Part shown: positions 8,644-18,400 of the stretch, in pieces | Position numbering within the stretch: position 1 is the first letter of the stretch | Layout: each line of letters starts with the position of its first letter | Source of the DNA: Flavipsychrobacter stenotrophus | Lineage (GTDB): Bacteria; Bacteroidota; Bacteroidia; Chitinophagales; Chitinophagaceae | Assembly (NCBI RefSeq): GCF_002954265.1 | Contig: NZ_PPSL01000001.1 | Location: 1,101,374 to 1,165,373 of the forward strand | DNA: 64,000 bases | Direction of reading: 5' to 3' | Made by a program: the position numbers and the translations under genes | Notes under the pieces: model-generated | What the model was told of the DNA's origin: nothing | Seen by the model: only the letters and a program-made list of their open reading frames with translations | Databases searched by the model: none

Positions 8644-11229
8644 ATGAAGTATTTCTGTTATTTATTGCTGTCTTTTCTTTTATTATCTGCTCTTGACACA
8701 TCTGCACAAAGACCTGACATAAAACCCATGCTCAAAAGAGGATGGCGACAGATAAATGCAAAAGAACCCGATAGTGCAATGCAGCTTGCCGATTCCATCT
8801 TACAGTTAGTTGGTACAGAATATAGCGATGACAGGGTAAGAGCTATGAACATAAAGGCGAAAGCCTTATATCAAAAAGGGAAGAACACAGAGTCTGTAAC
8901 TATCTTGTTCGACGCACTGCGGCTGTGTAAAGCTCCGCGAGACAATAAGAATATAGCCTACCTATACGGTGAAATTGGTTATGCCTATTATGCCCAGAAA
9001 CACTACCCGGAATCAAAACTGTATTACCACAAGCAGATAGATATATTAAAATCACTATACGGATCAGATAGCCTGGCCGACCCTTATATCAACCTGGCCA
9101 CCATGCAGCAGGGCATTGGCGAATTTGATAGTGCTGCTTTATCATTAAATGTAGTCGCCGGCATTGTAGCACACAACAACAACTTACAGCAGCACGGCTA
9201 TTACTACCTGAACCGAGGAACATTATACCTGTACACCAACAAACTAGATAGTGCCGCTATTTACTATAACAAAGCCTATGATGCATGGTATGCCATTGGA
9301 TACGAGTCGCAGATATACAAGACAACCTTTAATCTGGGATATATTGCGGAGCAACAAAAAGACTATAGAAAGGCTATTGAATACTACCATCGCACCGAAC
9401 AGTCTGTAAAGAAATTCGGGTTAAAAAGTGAAATAGCGCATGTTGCGGGAACAATAGCCGAAGCATATGCAGCTATTGGCAAGTATGATAGCGCTTATAA
9501 ATATCTGTTTGACTATGTGATGGTCAACGACTCTGTAACCCACGATGAGTTTAACTCGTACCTGGCAAAATTGGATAAGCAGTACCAGTCTGAGAAAAAC
9601 AAAGAGACCATTCATAAACAACAGCTGGAGCTACAGCGCCAGAATAACAGGATCCTGATCTTTATTATCATACTTACTGTAGTTGTGCTGGGTAGTATTG
9701 TATTGTTCGGGTATTTCACCTTTAGCCGCAGGTTACAACAACAGGTAGATGAAGCCAAAGGAAAGTTCTTTGCGAACGTTGTACATGAGATCCGTACGCC
9801 GCTCAGTATGATACAGGGCCCTATAAAAGTGCTGCAGGAAAAGACGACTGATCCTGAAGTGCGCTACCAACTGGATATGGCCGACAGGAACACTACCCGA
9901 CTCAATGACTTGGTAAACCAGATGCTGGCCATATCCAAAATTGATGCTACACAATACACCCTCTCCGAAAGTCTCGGCACGCCCACAGTATTTGTAGCAA
10001 GTATTGTTGACAGTTTCAAATTACAGGCAAAAGAAAAGGGCATCACTATTCATTTTGAAATTGGACCTGACGAAAACGCACTGTTTGACAAAGACGCCGT
10101 TGAAAAGATCATCACCAACTTACTAAGCAATGCCATAAAGTACACACCCAAAGGCGGCAATGTGGGTGTTGAGATAGAAAAAAGCAACACCGAATGGACG
10201 TTTACCATCTGGGACACCGGCCCAGGAATTAGCCAATTGGACCAGGAAAAAGTATTCAGTCGCTTTTATCGTACAGAGCAACATCAACATGATGGCAGCA
10301 AGGGTATTGGTATAGGACTAGCACTGGTAAAGGAACTGGTTTTATTGATGAACGGCTACATAAAGCTGGATAGTGAACCTGGAAAAGGCGCCGTTTTTAC
10401 TGTTACCCTTCCACTTAGAACACCGGAAAATGTGATTGCTACACCATCAAATGAAGATAGTGCAACTATTCTCCTGGTAGAAGATGATGCCGACATCCTC
10501 GATTTCAACAAAACGTTATTGCTCAATAGCGGATATAGGGTACTGACAGCCCGCAATGGTATTGAAGCAAGTACATTATTACTGGAAGAACTACCTGATC
10601 TCATTATTTCTGATGTGATGATGCCTGAAAAAGATGGATTGACACTACTCAAAGAGCTTAGGAACAATATTGCTACCGACCATATACCTGTAATCCTGCT
10701 TAGTGCCAAATCTTCTACACAGGCAAAAATGGATGGGATAACAGAAGGTGCACAGGCTTATCTGGCTAAACCATTTATTCCGACTGAGCTGACCACTATG
10801 GTAAAAAATCAGCTGGAGTTGTTACAACGACAGAAACTTAGACTACATGTCCCCGATACATCAACTGCACCTGTAGCAGATATTTCTATTGAGGAGCGTT
10901 TTGCGGATGCTGACCCTTTCACCAGGCGTTGTTTCGAAATCATAGTAGAACATTTGGATGATGCACAACTATCTGTAGAAATGCTGGCCGGGTTGATGAA
11001 TATCAACCGAAGCCATTTCCAGCGTAAGATAAAAACGCTGTCGGGGTACTCCCCTTCTGAACTTATCAAAACAGTAAGGCTGGAAAAGGCATTGAAAATG
11101 CTGCTGAAAAAAGAAGGCAACATTACAGAAATAGCCTATGCTACCGGCTTCACTTCCCAGTCTTATTTCACCAAGTGTTTCTCCGACCATTTTGGCTATC
11201 CGCCTAGCCAGGCCGGCAGCATAAACTAA
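8644..11229 (+). CDS. Hybrid two-component system: TPR sensor, histidine kinase, receiver, AraC-type output
   Basis: An 861-residue one-protein signalling system. A signal peptide (1-21) is followed by a periplasmic region of tetratricopeptide repeats (about 25-310), a membrane helix (about 337-358), then cytoplasmic HisKA with the phospho-acceptor H381 (HEIRTPLS) and HATPase_c (N box NLLSNAIKYTPKGG near 490, WDTGPGIS near 523, GIGIGLALV near 555). A receiver follows with phospho-acceptor D657 (SDVMMPEKDG), then an AraC helix-turn-helix output (about 755-858, ending in a GFTSQSYFTKCF-type second HTH). It resembles Bacteroidota HTCS regulators, but the usual Reg_prop/Y_Y_Y propeller sensor is replaced by TPRs. 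The target may be the Ig-repeat lipoprotein gene downstream (inference from position). Confidence 0.93.
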   Translation: MKYFCYLLLSFLLLSALDTSAQRPDIKPMLKRGWRQINAKEPDSAMQLADSILQLVGTEYSDDRVRAMNIKAKALYQKGKNTESVTILFDALRLCKAPRDNKNIAYLYGEIGYAYYAQKHYPESKLYYHKQIDILKSLYGSDSLADPYINLATMQQGIGEFDSAALSLNVVAGIVAHNNNLQQHGYYYLNRGTLYLYTNKLDSAAIYYNKAYDAWYAIGYESQIYKTTFNLGYIAEQQKDYRKAIEYYHRTEQSVKKFGLKSEIAHVAGTIAEAYAAIGKYDSAYKYLFDYVMVNDSVTHDEFNSYLAKLDKQYQSEKNKETIHKQQLELQRQNNRILIFIIILTVVVLGSIVLFGYFTFSRRLQQQVDEAKGKFFANVVHEIRTPLSMIQGPIKVLQEKTTDPEVRYQLDMADRNTTRLNDLVNQMLAISKIDATQYTLSESLGTPTVFVASIVDSFKLQAKEKGITIHFEIGPDENALFDKDAVEKIITNLLSNAIKYTPKGGNVGVEIEKSNTEWTFTIWDTGPGISQLDQEKVFSRFYRTEQHQHDGSKGIGIGLALVKELVLLMNGYIKLDSEPGKGAVFTVTLPLRTPENVIATPSNEDSATILLVEDDADILDFNKTLLLNSGYRVLTARNGIEASTLLLEELPDLIISDVMMPEKDGLTLLKELRNNIATDHIPVILLSAKSSTQAKMDGITEGAQAYLAKPFIPTELTTMVKNQLELLQRQKLRLHVPDTSTAPVADISIEERFADADPFTRRCFEIIVEHLDDAQLSVEMLAGLMNINRSHFQRKIKTLSGYSPSELIKTVRLEKALKMLLKKEGNITEIAYATGFTSQSYFTKCFSDHFGYPPSQAGSIN

Positions 11230-11458
11230 AAATAAAATCACATATGACGCAGGTATATAACGTTGGGGCAATCCCTTGCGTTTCCCATACGTATGCAAAT
11301 TACGTTTAGGCCGCTAGTCAAAAGCACTTTTACGAATCTTCCAGAAACCAAACATATAAACGTTTAATATTATTTATAACTAATTGATTATATATACCAC
11401 GCAACAAAATTACCTGTTTACGCAACATCTTTTAATGGGCTCCGGGGCAGTCTGGAGG

Positions 11459-11466
11459 TAAATTTG
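11459..11466 (+). promoter_or_regulatory. -7 box ahead of the Ig-repeat lipoprotein
   Basis: TAAATTTG, an exact TAnnTTTG match, 58 bases before the ATG at 11525. The rest of the 295-base gap from 11230 is AT-rich with no gene. It is the natural place for the upstream AraC-type regulator to bind, though I see no obvious operator. Confidence 0.45.
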
Positions 11467-11524
11467 CAACAGAATCTACAGGTACCTAACACATTAATCA
11501 ACAAATTTAAAAAAAACAACAAAC

Positions 11525-12994
11525 ATGAAAAAACTGATCGTCGCGGCACTCATGCTGCTCACTGCATCTTCTACCCTGCTGTGGCAGAGTTGCAAAAAAG
11601 AAAACAAAAATTCCAACGGATCTTCAGACATGGTGCTGTCTATCCAAACAGGTGCACGTACAATAGAGCCGGGAAGCACCCAAACTTACGAGGCTGTTAT
11701 TGTAGACACAAAGGGCAATGTAACACCTGCCACAGGTGTTAGCTGGAGCGTTACCAATTCGCTCGGTAGTTTTAGTGGAAGTACCTTCACCCCATCAGGT
11801 AGTGGTAGCGGTACCATCACCGCATCGGTTACCAAAGATGGTAAGACGCTTACTGCTAAAGTGGCTGTAGGTGTTTACTTACCTGCGGTATTCACTGTTC
11901 TCCCATCTGCTATAGTATGGACTACCAATGCCGGCGCTATTCCATTGTTGCCAGTATACCTGGGTACAGGAACAGTTAGCGGATACAGCTATTCTTCAAG
12001 CAACTCCGGTATCGCATCGGTAGACGCAAGCGGAAACGTAACTTGCGTGGCCAATGGCGAATGTGTGATCACTGTAACCGCTAACGGACTGTCTGACAAC
12101 AATAAGGTTTATGTACCTGTATTGGTTGTTGGCCTGCCTACAGTATCATTGCCTGTAGCCCGTGTAGCAGTAAACCCATCGGGTAAAGAACTGTTCCGTG
12201 GAGAAACTGCCAATTTCACCGCAAAAGCATTCAATACTGCCAACACAGAAGTAAGCGGCCAGACATTTACATGGACATCACAGGACGCTACTGTAGCTAC
12301 TGTTGATGCAACCGGTAGAGTTACGGCCGTTAGCCTGGGTAAAACTTTTGTTACTGCTACCGCCAGCGGCATCAGCGGAACTGCAGAAGTAGATGTATTG
12401 CCGGACTCCCTGATAATTGTTACACCAATCATGGCCAGTATAGCACCGGGTGGAACCAAGCAGTTTACCGCCCAGGCGTACACAGTTAACCACAGTAGCC
12501 ATGCCCTCAGTACGATAAGCATGCCAGCCGGACTTACATGGGAAGTACCAACAACCGGTGTAGCCATTTTTGATATTGCAACCGTTAACAGTACCGGCTT
12601 GGTTAACATGAATACGTCTGCAACTATCGGACTGTCATCTGTAGTAGTAGCGCATGTAAGCTCACCAACAATAGATCCGGGTGCGGCATTGATAATGGTG
12701 AGTGACTGTGACTGCGGTACAACTACATCGGGCGTAGACCACATTAATGTTACCGGTGGCAGCACGCTGAGCGTATCACTTATTGGCGGACCTGTAACAA
12801 TAAATGCAACAGCGGTAGATGCCAGCAACAACCCGGTTTCAGGTGCTACTATTCACCTTTGCAGTGATAATATTGCTGTATGTACAGTAGATAGTGGTAA
12901 CGGCCAGATCATTCCAGTTGGTCCGGGCACAGCTATTGTTACTGTATGTAATGGTGGTGTGTCTACAACAATCACGGTTACGGTTACACTGTAA
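11525..12994 (+). CDS. Surface lipoprotein with bacterial Ig-like (BIG2) repeats
   Basis: 489 residues. The signal MKKLIVAALMLLTASSTLLW leads to lipobox LWQSC (Cys 23), followed by KKENKNS. Five or so Ig-like units of about 85-90 residues follow; clear BIG2 signatures include TWTSQDATVATVDATGRVTA (residues about 245-265) and SSNSGIASVDASGNVTC. The Ser/Thr/Ala/Gly-rich, Lys-poor composition is typical of surface-exposed proteins. No T9SS sorting domain is present, so anchoring is through the lipid. It is probably an adhesin or structural envelope protein. It follows the hybrid regulator on the same strand with its own promoter and ends at a strong terminator. Confidence 0.85.
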   Translation: MKKLIVAALMLLTASSTLLWQSCKKENKNSNGSSDMVLSIQTGARTIEPGSTQTYEAVIVDTKGNVTPATGVSWSVTNSLGSFSGSTFTPSGSGSGTITASVTKDGKTLTAKVAVGVYLPAVFTVLPSAIVWTTNAGAIPLLPVYLGTGTVSGYSYSSSNSGIASVDASGNVTCVANGECVITVTANGLSDNNKVYVPVLVVGLPTVSLPVARVAVNPSGKELFRGETANFTAKAFNTANTEVSGQTFTWTSQDATVATVDATGRVTAVSLGKTFVTATASGISGTAEVDVLPDSLIIVTPIMASIAPGGTKQFTAQAYTVNHSSHALSTISMPAGLTWEVPTTGVAIFDIATVNSTGLVNMNTSATIGLSSVVVAHVSSPTIDPGAALIMVSDCDCGTTTSGVDHINVTGGSTLSVSLIGGPVTINATAVDASNNPVSGATIHLCSDNIAVCTVDSGNGQIIPVGPGTAIVTVCNGGVSTTITVTVTL

Positions 12995-13013
12995 TTACAA
13001 TATATTTTATCTC

Positions 13014-13047
13014 AAAGCCTTCAAACATTTGTGTTTGAAGGCTTTTT
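13014..13047 (+). terminator. Intrinsic terminator
   Basis: Perfect 13-bp stem AAAGCCTTCAAAC / GTTTGAAGGCTTT (13014-13026, 13033-13045), 6-base loop, run of T at its end, 20 bases after the lipoprotein stop codon. Confidence 0.92.
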
Positions 13048-13167
13048 ACATTTAACGATAAATATAAACGTTAACATTTCAAAATACCTAAGATAAGAGT
13101 AATATTATACGTCTATATTAGTACGAGAATATCAGAAATATCAGTTAACCTTTCAACATAGAAAACT

Positions 13168-14058
13168 ATGAAAAAGCTCATTATTGCCATAGTCCTCATT
13201 TGCGGCACATTGGGTGCGCAGGCCCAAAAGATCTATTTTACAGACACGTCAAATACGTGGAAAGTTATCCGCGATTCACTTATTGGTGGTACTCTAGTAC
13301 ATAATTATGCCGACTATCATGTAGTCAAAGATTCTGTTGTTGGCGGCCATACTTATCATTGGTATAATTTCGATGGTGGTGATTGTTCCCATTGCGGCAG
13401 CCTGGTAAGGGAAGACACTGCTCAAAAGAAGGTGTTTTTGAGGTATGTGCCTCACGATTCGGAGATCGTATTGTTCAACTACAACCTGCATTTGGGCGAC
13501 ACATTTATAATTCATCCATTCTATGATGCCAGTTATGTGGTTACAGATACCATCATAACCATGATAAACGGCATAGGACATAAAGCCTGGGAGTTTGCGA
13601 GGTTCATACCCGGCACCACATTTGCGCATTGGTGCAAGGTGGTGGAAGGTATTGGAAATGTAGACCACCCTACCGCTATGTTCAGGCCAATAGGTATGCC
13701 GACATATACCGACATGATATATTGTTTCCATAACAATGGTACTACACCTCCGCTTTCACCCAACATTGGCAACCTGAATAACACTACCAGCTGCACTTAC
13801 TACCCGTCACTTGATGTTGCCTCTGTAAGCAGCGGAAATAACGATCTAGAATTATACCCCAACCCGGTTACCGGAGTACTTACCATAACATCTCCTTTTA
13901 GCCTGGAGCAGGTAGTAATCATCAATTTTATCGGCAAAATCATGGTCTCTGTAATTCCGGCTAAAAACAAGGCCACTATAGATGTGTCTTCACTGCCAGC
14001 CGGCATTTACTTTGCCCGTATCAATGGTATGGTAGTAAGGAAATTTGTGAAGGAGTGA
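13168..14058 (+). CDS. Secreted T9SS cargo protein
   Basis: 296 residues with a Sec signal peptide (MKKLIIAIVLICGTLGAQAQ), a body of about 200 residues and a type A T9SS sorting domain in the last ~75. The sorting domain shows ELYPNPVTGVLTI, the FIGKIM strand, LPAGIYFARI and the terminal KFVKE. The body is aromatic and has a GGDCSHCG cysteine pair near residue 75; I do not recognise an enzyme. Its C-terminus is close to that of the interrupted cargo gene at 7083-8570, suggesting duplication of the sorting domain or of the whole gene. It is a single gene between terminators. Confidence 0.85.
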   Translation: MKKLIIAIVLICGTLGAQAQKIYFTDTSNTWKVIRDSLIGGTLVHNYADYHVVKDSVVGGHTYHWYNFDGGDCSHCGSLVREDTAQKKVFLRYVPHDSEIVLFNYNLHLGDTFIIHPFYDASYVVTDTIITMINGIGHKAWEFARFIPGTTFAHWCKVVEGIGNVDHPTAMFRPIGMPTYTDMIYCFHNNGTTPPLSPNIGNLNNTTSCTYYPSLDVASVSSGNNDLELYPNPVTGVLTITSPFSLEQVVIINFIGKIMVSVIPAKNKATIDVSSLPAGIYFARINGMVVRKFVKE

Positions 14059-14218
14059 TCAATGATATCCCTATGATTCAGTAGTTCAAGTTATAATAAA
14101 TAGCCCGATCTCAACCCCATTAATACAACTTAGACGGACTATTTAACTATAACCTGTTGACGCCCAAGTAATATACTTTTTGTTTAGTTTATGGCATGAT
14201 TATTTTAACAAAATATGT

Positions 14219-14761
14219 ATGCCAAGGACTGAATATTCAAGATATACCGAATCCGAGCTTGTTACCTTTTTGAAGCAAAAAGACAGGGCTGTATTTGATT
14301 ATCTCTACAACAATTACTCAGCTGCAATATTTTCTGTCATATACAAAATGGTGAAAGATCACCATACTTCTGAAGATACATTGCAAGATGTTTTTGTAAA
14401 AATCTGGAATAAAATAGACCAGTACGAAGCGTCAAAAGGCACTTTGTATACCTGGATGATGAATATAGCAGTAAATGCAGCCATAGACACATTACGATCT
14501 AAGGGCGATACGATGAAACGCAAATGCAAGTCGAATGAACATCTTTCTGCATTACCCTCGCAACAGTCAAAACCAGCAGAAACTATAGGTCTATCAGGCC
14601 TGCTGCTGAAGCTAAAACCGGAACACCAGACGGTTATGAAAATGGTATACTTCCAGGGATACACTACGCTGGAAGTAGCCAATATCCTAAATATACCTTG
14701 CAGCACTATAAAGTCACGTGTAAAGCGATCTCTTTCGTTGCTCAGGCTTTGTTATGCGTGA
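14219..14761 (+). CDS. ECF-type RNA polymerase sigma factor
   Basis: 180 residues. Region 2 is seen as DYLYNNYSAAIFSVIYKMV with the DTLQDVFVKIW motif; region 4 as TVMKMVYFQGYTTLEVANIL and IPCSTIKSRVKRSL, the promoter-recognition helix-turn-helix. The frame is open 13 codons further upstream to a TTG, but I prefer the ATG at 14219 (MPRTEYSRYTE), which matches usual ECF starts. No anti-sigma gene, FecR or SusCD pair is next to it, unlike many Bacteroidota ECF factors, so its signal is not evident. It lies 160 bases after the T9SS cargo gene and could control nearby surface genes (inference). Confidence 0.92.
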   Translation: MPRTEYSRYTESELVTFLKQKDRAVFDYLYNNYSAAIFSVIYKMVKDHHTSEDTLQDVFVKIWNKIDQYEASKGTLYTWMMNIAVNAAIDTLRSKGDTMKRKCKSNEHLSALPSQQSKPAETIGLSGLLLKLKPEHQTVMKMVYFQGYTTLEVANILNIPCSTIKSRVKRSLSLLRLCYA

Positions 14762-14838
14762 ATTTATTTAACTCCCTTTACCGACGCATTTATCGGAACC
14801 ATGATTCATATGATTAAAACATTCTCATGATGCCTGTT

Positions 14839-14990
14839 GGCAAAAGTGGAAGTTTTTTATTTTTTACGGAAGTTTTCTTTGAGGGGTGTCGGTTGAAATG
14901 CGGTGTGGGTAAGGGTTTGGGGCTGTTTTAACAAATTTCCAAAAACTTCCACTTTCTTCCACTTTTTTCCGGTTTCTTCCACTTTTTGCA
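14839..14990. repeat. Low-complexity repeat built on CTTCCACTTT
   Basis: The end of the segment has three near-copies of (T)CTTCCACTTT separated by TTCCGGT; the same word in reverse complement (AAGTGGAAG) opens it near 14845. Between lie G-rich and T-rich tracts including AGGGGTGT. A segment of the same architecture but different word (ACTGCGGAAA) occurs at 47365-47522 in opposite orientation; both share ACCCCTCAAA. Confidence 0.55.
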
Positions 14991-15058
14991 GGGCTGAAGA
15001 TTTTCAGCCCCTACAGCCTCGTTTACCGGGGTTCTTTAGGGCTGAAAATGTTCAGCCC
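14991..15058. repeat. Paired hairpins, two copies of GGGCTGAA-N4-TTCAGCCC
   Basis: Two perfect 8-bp stems with 4-base loops at 14991-15010 and 15039-15058, 28 bases apart, each followed by CCTA. They look like a short dispersed palindromic (REP-like) element rather than a terminator, as no T run follows. Confidence 0.6.
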
Positions 15059-15167
15059 CTATGATGTCTGTAGGTGGTTGTGATAAGGGTTCATAATGTC
15101 AAAGAGCAAACAAGTTTACACCAGAATTTGGGTGTAAATTAATACGGGAAAATGAGTTTTGAAAATA

Positions 15168-15195
15168 AAGATATCCACAAAAATGTGGATATCTT
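15168..15195. repeat. Perfect 12-bp inverted repeat
   Basis: AAGATATCCACA, loop AAAA, TGTGGATATCTT. A strong hairpin with only a moderate T-rich flank on the minus strand. It may be a back-up terminator for the giant minus-strand gene or a mobile-element remnant. Confidence 0.5.
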
Positions 15196-15400
15196 ATTGT
15201 AATAAATGGACAATCAATTAGTTGTGTGAGGGTAATTGAAGTGAGCTATAAGAACATTTATTTTTGCAGGTTTGGACTGTGGTCAGAGACAGCTCACCGT
15301 GTGGAGCGTAGTCGGGAAGATTATGCCAGCAGCCGGAATTCATCCGAAAACGAATACGTCTGGTGGTTGTTTCTGAGCACACCAATAACGGCGAGAAATA

Positions 15401-15434
15401 AAAAGAGGATGTCTAAGACTTTTTAGACACCCTC
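15401..15434 (-). terminator. Intrinsic terminator of the NHL/Ig giant gene
   Basis: Read on the minus strand: GAGGGTGTCTAA, 6-base loop, TTAGACATCCTC (one G-U pair), followed by TTTTTATTT. It lies 63 bases beyond the stop codon at 15498. Confidence 0.85.
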
Positions 15435-15497
15435 CATGATTGAAATGTTTTGCCTGACATTCAGGAACAATTACTATCAGTATAATTCTATTTCATA

Positions 15498-18400
15498 CTA
15501 TTCCTTTACAATCCTTACCTGACTTACCTGGCCATTGGTATGCAACACCCTGAATATATAGACACCGGCGGCATAGTTGCTAATATCAACTTGTAAATTA
15601 TTGCCTGACGCACTTACCTGCTGCATCATTTTGCCTGAGAGGTCGAATACCAGTACATTGCTAATAGCATCATCCTGGTCTGTTTCAATATTGAGCACCC
15701 CGGTTGAAGGGTTAGGATAGACCCTGATCGTAGTTGGTGTAGTTGTGGCAGCAACGGTGTTTTCCGCAGGTTTAGATGATGTTATGCTTACTACATATAC
15801 AGAGCTGGTAGTACCGCAGGTATTGGTAACAGTGTACTTAATTGTATCAATACCAGACGCTATGGCATGTACCATACCCGACGCGGCAACTGTAGCTTTG
15901 GCAGTGAATACGCTGGACCATGTACCACCTGTGCCAGTAGTTGCAAGAGTTATATTATTACCTATAATGACTGTAGAAGGGCCGGATATAATACCTGAAA
16001 CAGGCAAAATACAAGCAGCAAACTTACGGATGCGCTGATTGTTAATATCAGCCTCATAAACGTTGCCTGAAGCATCAACAGCAATGCCTGTAGGTCTGTT
16101 GAGCATTGCAGCAGTAGCCAAACCGCCATCTCCGCTAAAACCTACCGAACCATTGCCTGCAAATGTGCTCATAATGCCTGTTGTGCTTACTTTGCGGACA
16201 CGATAATTACCATAATCGCAAATATAAATGTTGCCAAAACCATCTATTGTCATACCGTAAGGTGTATTGATGGCTGCTGCGGTAGCAAGGCCACCATCTC
16301 CACTGAAACCTAAAGCACCCGTACCTGCCACTGTGGTGATAATGCCAGAAGCATTTACTTTACGTATACGGTGATTACCCATATCGGCTATACATATGTT
16401 GCCGTAAGCATCTGTACAGACACCTACAGGACTTGATAATTTGGCCAATGTAGCCGCGGCACCGTCTCCGCTGAAGCCTGAGACACCATTACCCGCTACT
16501 GAACTGATGATACCCGATGTGTTTACCTTGCGGATACGATTATTACCTGTTTCCGCAATATATACATTACCAGAAGGATCGACTGCCACACCTGATGGAT
16601 GATAAAGATCAGCAGCGGTTGCGGCTCCGCCATCAAGGCCAACACCTGAGCCTGCAAAATTGGAGATAATACCGGCAGCATTTACTTTACGAATACGCGA
16701 ATTACCGTAATCAGCTATATAAACATTACCAGAAGCATCTACAGCTACACCAATAGGGTTATTGAGGGTTGCAGTTGTTGCTGCTCCGCCATCGCCTGTA
16801 TTACCTGCGGCACCATTGCCGGCAAAGGTAGTAATAACGCCTGCGGCAGTGACCTTACGGATACGGTTGTTGACCTGATCTGCAATATAAATAATACCAG
16901 ATGTGCTTACTGCTACGGCGTATGGATAACTTAAATTCGCTGAGGATGCAGCTCCTCCGTCTCCGCTGTAACCACTTGTGCCGGAACCTGCTATACTACT
17001 GATGTATACGGGGCCGGTGGCCGATGTTACGGTAACTGCAAAAGTGGCTGACCCGGTACCACAGCTATTGGCAACAGTGTAAGTGATAGTAGCCGTACCT
17101 GCAGCAATACCAGTAACAACGCCGCTACTGTTGATAGTAGCGATGGCGGGAGCACTGGTTGTCCAGGTTCCGCCTGTAGTAGTATTGGTCATAGTAACGG
17201 CAGCACCAACATTTACAGATGATATACCTGCTATAGCCGGAACTACAGTTGTTAATACAGTAATTGGAGCGGTTACAACAGAGGTGCCGCAGGTACCTGT
17301 TACCGAGTAACTGATGGTAGCTGAACCGGCAGTATTGCCCCTTACGACACCTGCTGTGCTTACAGAAGCGACAGAAGCGGCCGATGATGACCATGTACCA
17401 CCTGTAGTAGCATCGGTTAAAGATGTAGTGGCGGCAAGGCACACAGTGGTAGCACCAGCTATAGGCGCTGCGGTTGGTAAACCATTTACTGTAATACCCT
17501 TTACCATAGTAGTAGTGCCGCACGTATTTGTTACAGCATATGTAATAACAGCGCTGCCTGCTGCTACACCGGTAGCAATACCCGCGGCACTGATCGTAGC
17601 AACAGCCGGAGTAGATGAACTCCAGGTGCCGCCTGTGGTAGCATCAGTAAAGCTGGTTGAAGTGCCTGCACAAAATGATGTAGTGCCTGATATAAGTGCT
17701 ACAACAGGTGCTGCTGTGACGGTGATAGCTTTAGTAGCCACAGCAGTGCCGCAAGCACTGGTTACAGAATAAGAAATAGTTGCACTACCTGCTGCAATGC
17801 CGGTAACGATACCTGAAGCACTTACAGAGGCTATAGTGCCGGCAGAGGTGGTCCAAGTGCCACCTGTAGTAGCATTGGCCAATGAAGTGCTGCCTGCAGC
17901 ACAAACAGTAGCAGCGCCTGATATAGCAGCTACAACCGGCGTAGTGTTGACCGTAACTGACTGACTTGCATAAGTAGTTCCGCAAGTATTGGTTACACCA
18001 TAAGATATAATTGCGGTGCCAATTGCATTGCCCCTTACCGCACCAGTACTGCTTACTGAAGCAATGGAAGGTGTTGATGAACTCCATGTACCACCTGTTG
18101 TGGCATCTGAAAGCGATGTTGTTGCAGCCAGACAAACGGACACTGCCCCACCAATGGCCGCAACTACCGGCGCGCCGGTTATTGTCATTGACCTGGTTGC
18201 AGATGAAGTACCGCAAGTGTTGGTAACAGAATAGGAAATTGTAGTGCTACCCAGCGCACTACCTGTTACAACCCCAGAAGCATTGACTGTAGCAATGGCA
18301 GGTGCTGAGGAGGTCCATGAACCGCCTGTAGTAGCATCTGTAAGAAAAGTAGCCACAGCAATGCAGGCTGAAGACGCACCACCTACAGCAGCTACAACCG

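Larger units (their letters stand above)
14762..15497. other. Gene-free region with repeats and hairpins
   Basis: 736 bases between the sigma factor and the convergent giant gene. It contains a TTCCAC-type low-complexity repeat (14839-14990), a pair of GGGCTGAA hairpins (14991-15058), small inverted repeats at 15115-15138 (TTTACACC/GGTGTAAA) and 15168-15195, and the giant gene's terminator. A 66-codon frame at 15226-15426 (GTG start) has atypical composition for this genome, and I leave it out as likely chance or the remnant of a lost gene. Confidence 0.6.

Noticed and set aside
15226..15426. 66-codon + strand frame with GTG start
   Set aside because: No start context, atypical residue use, no homology recalled and it lies in a repeat-rich gap beside a terminator.
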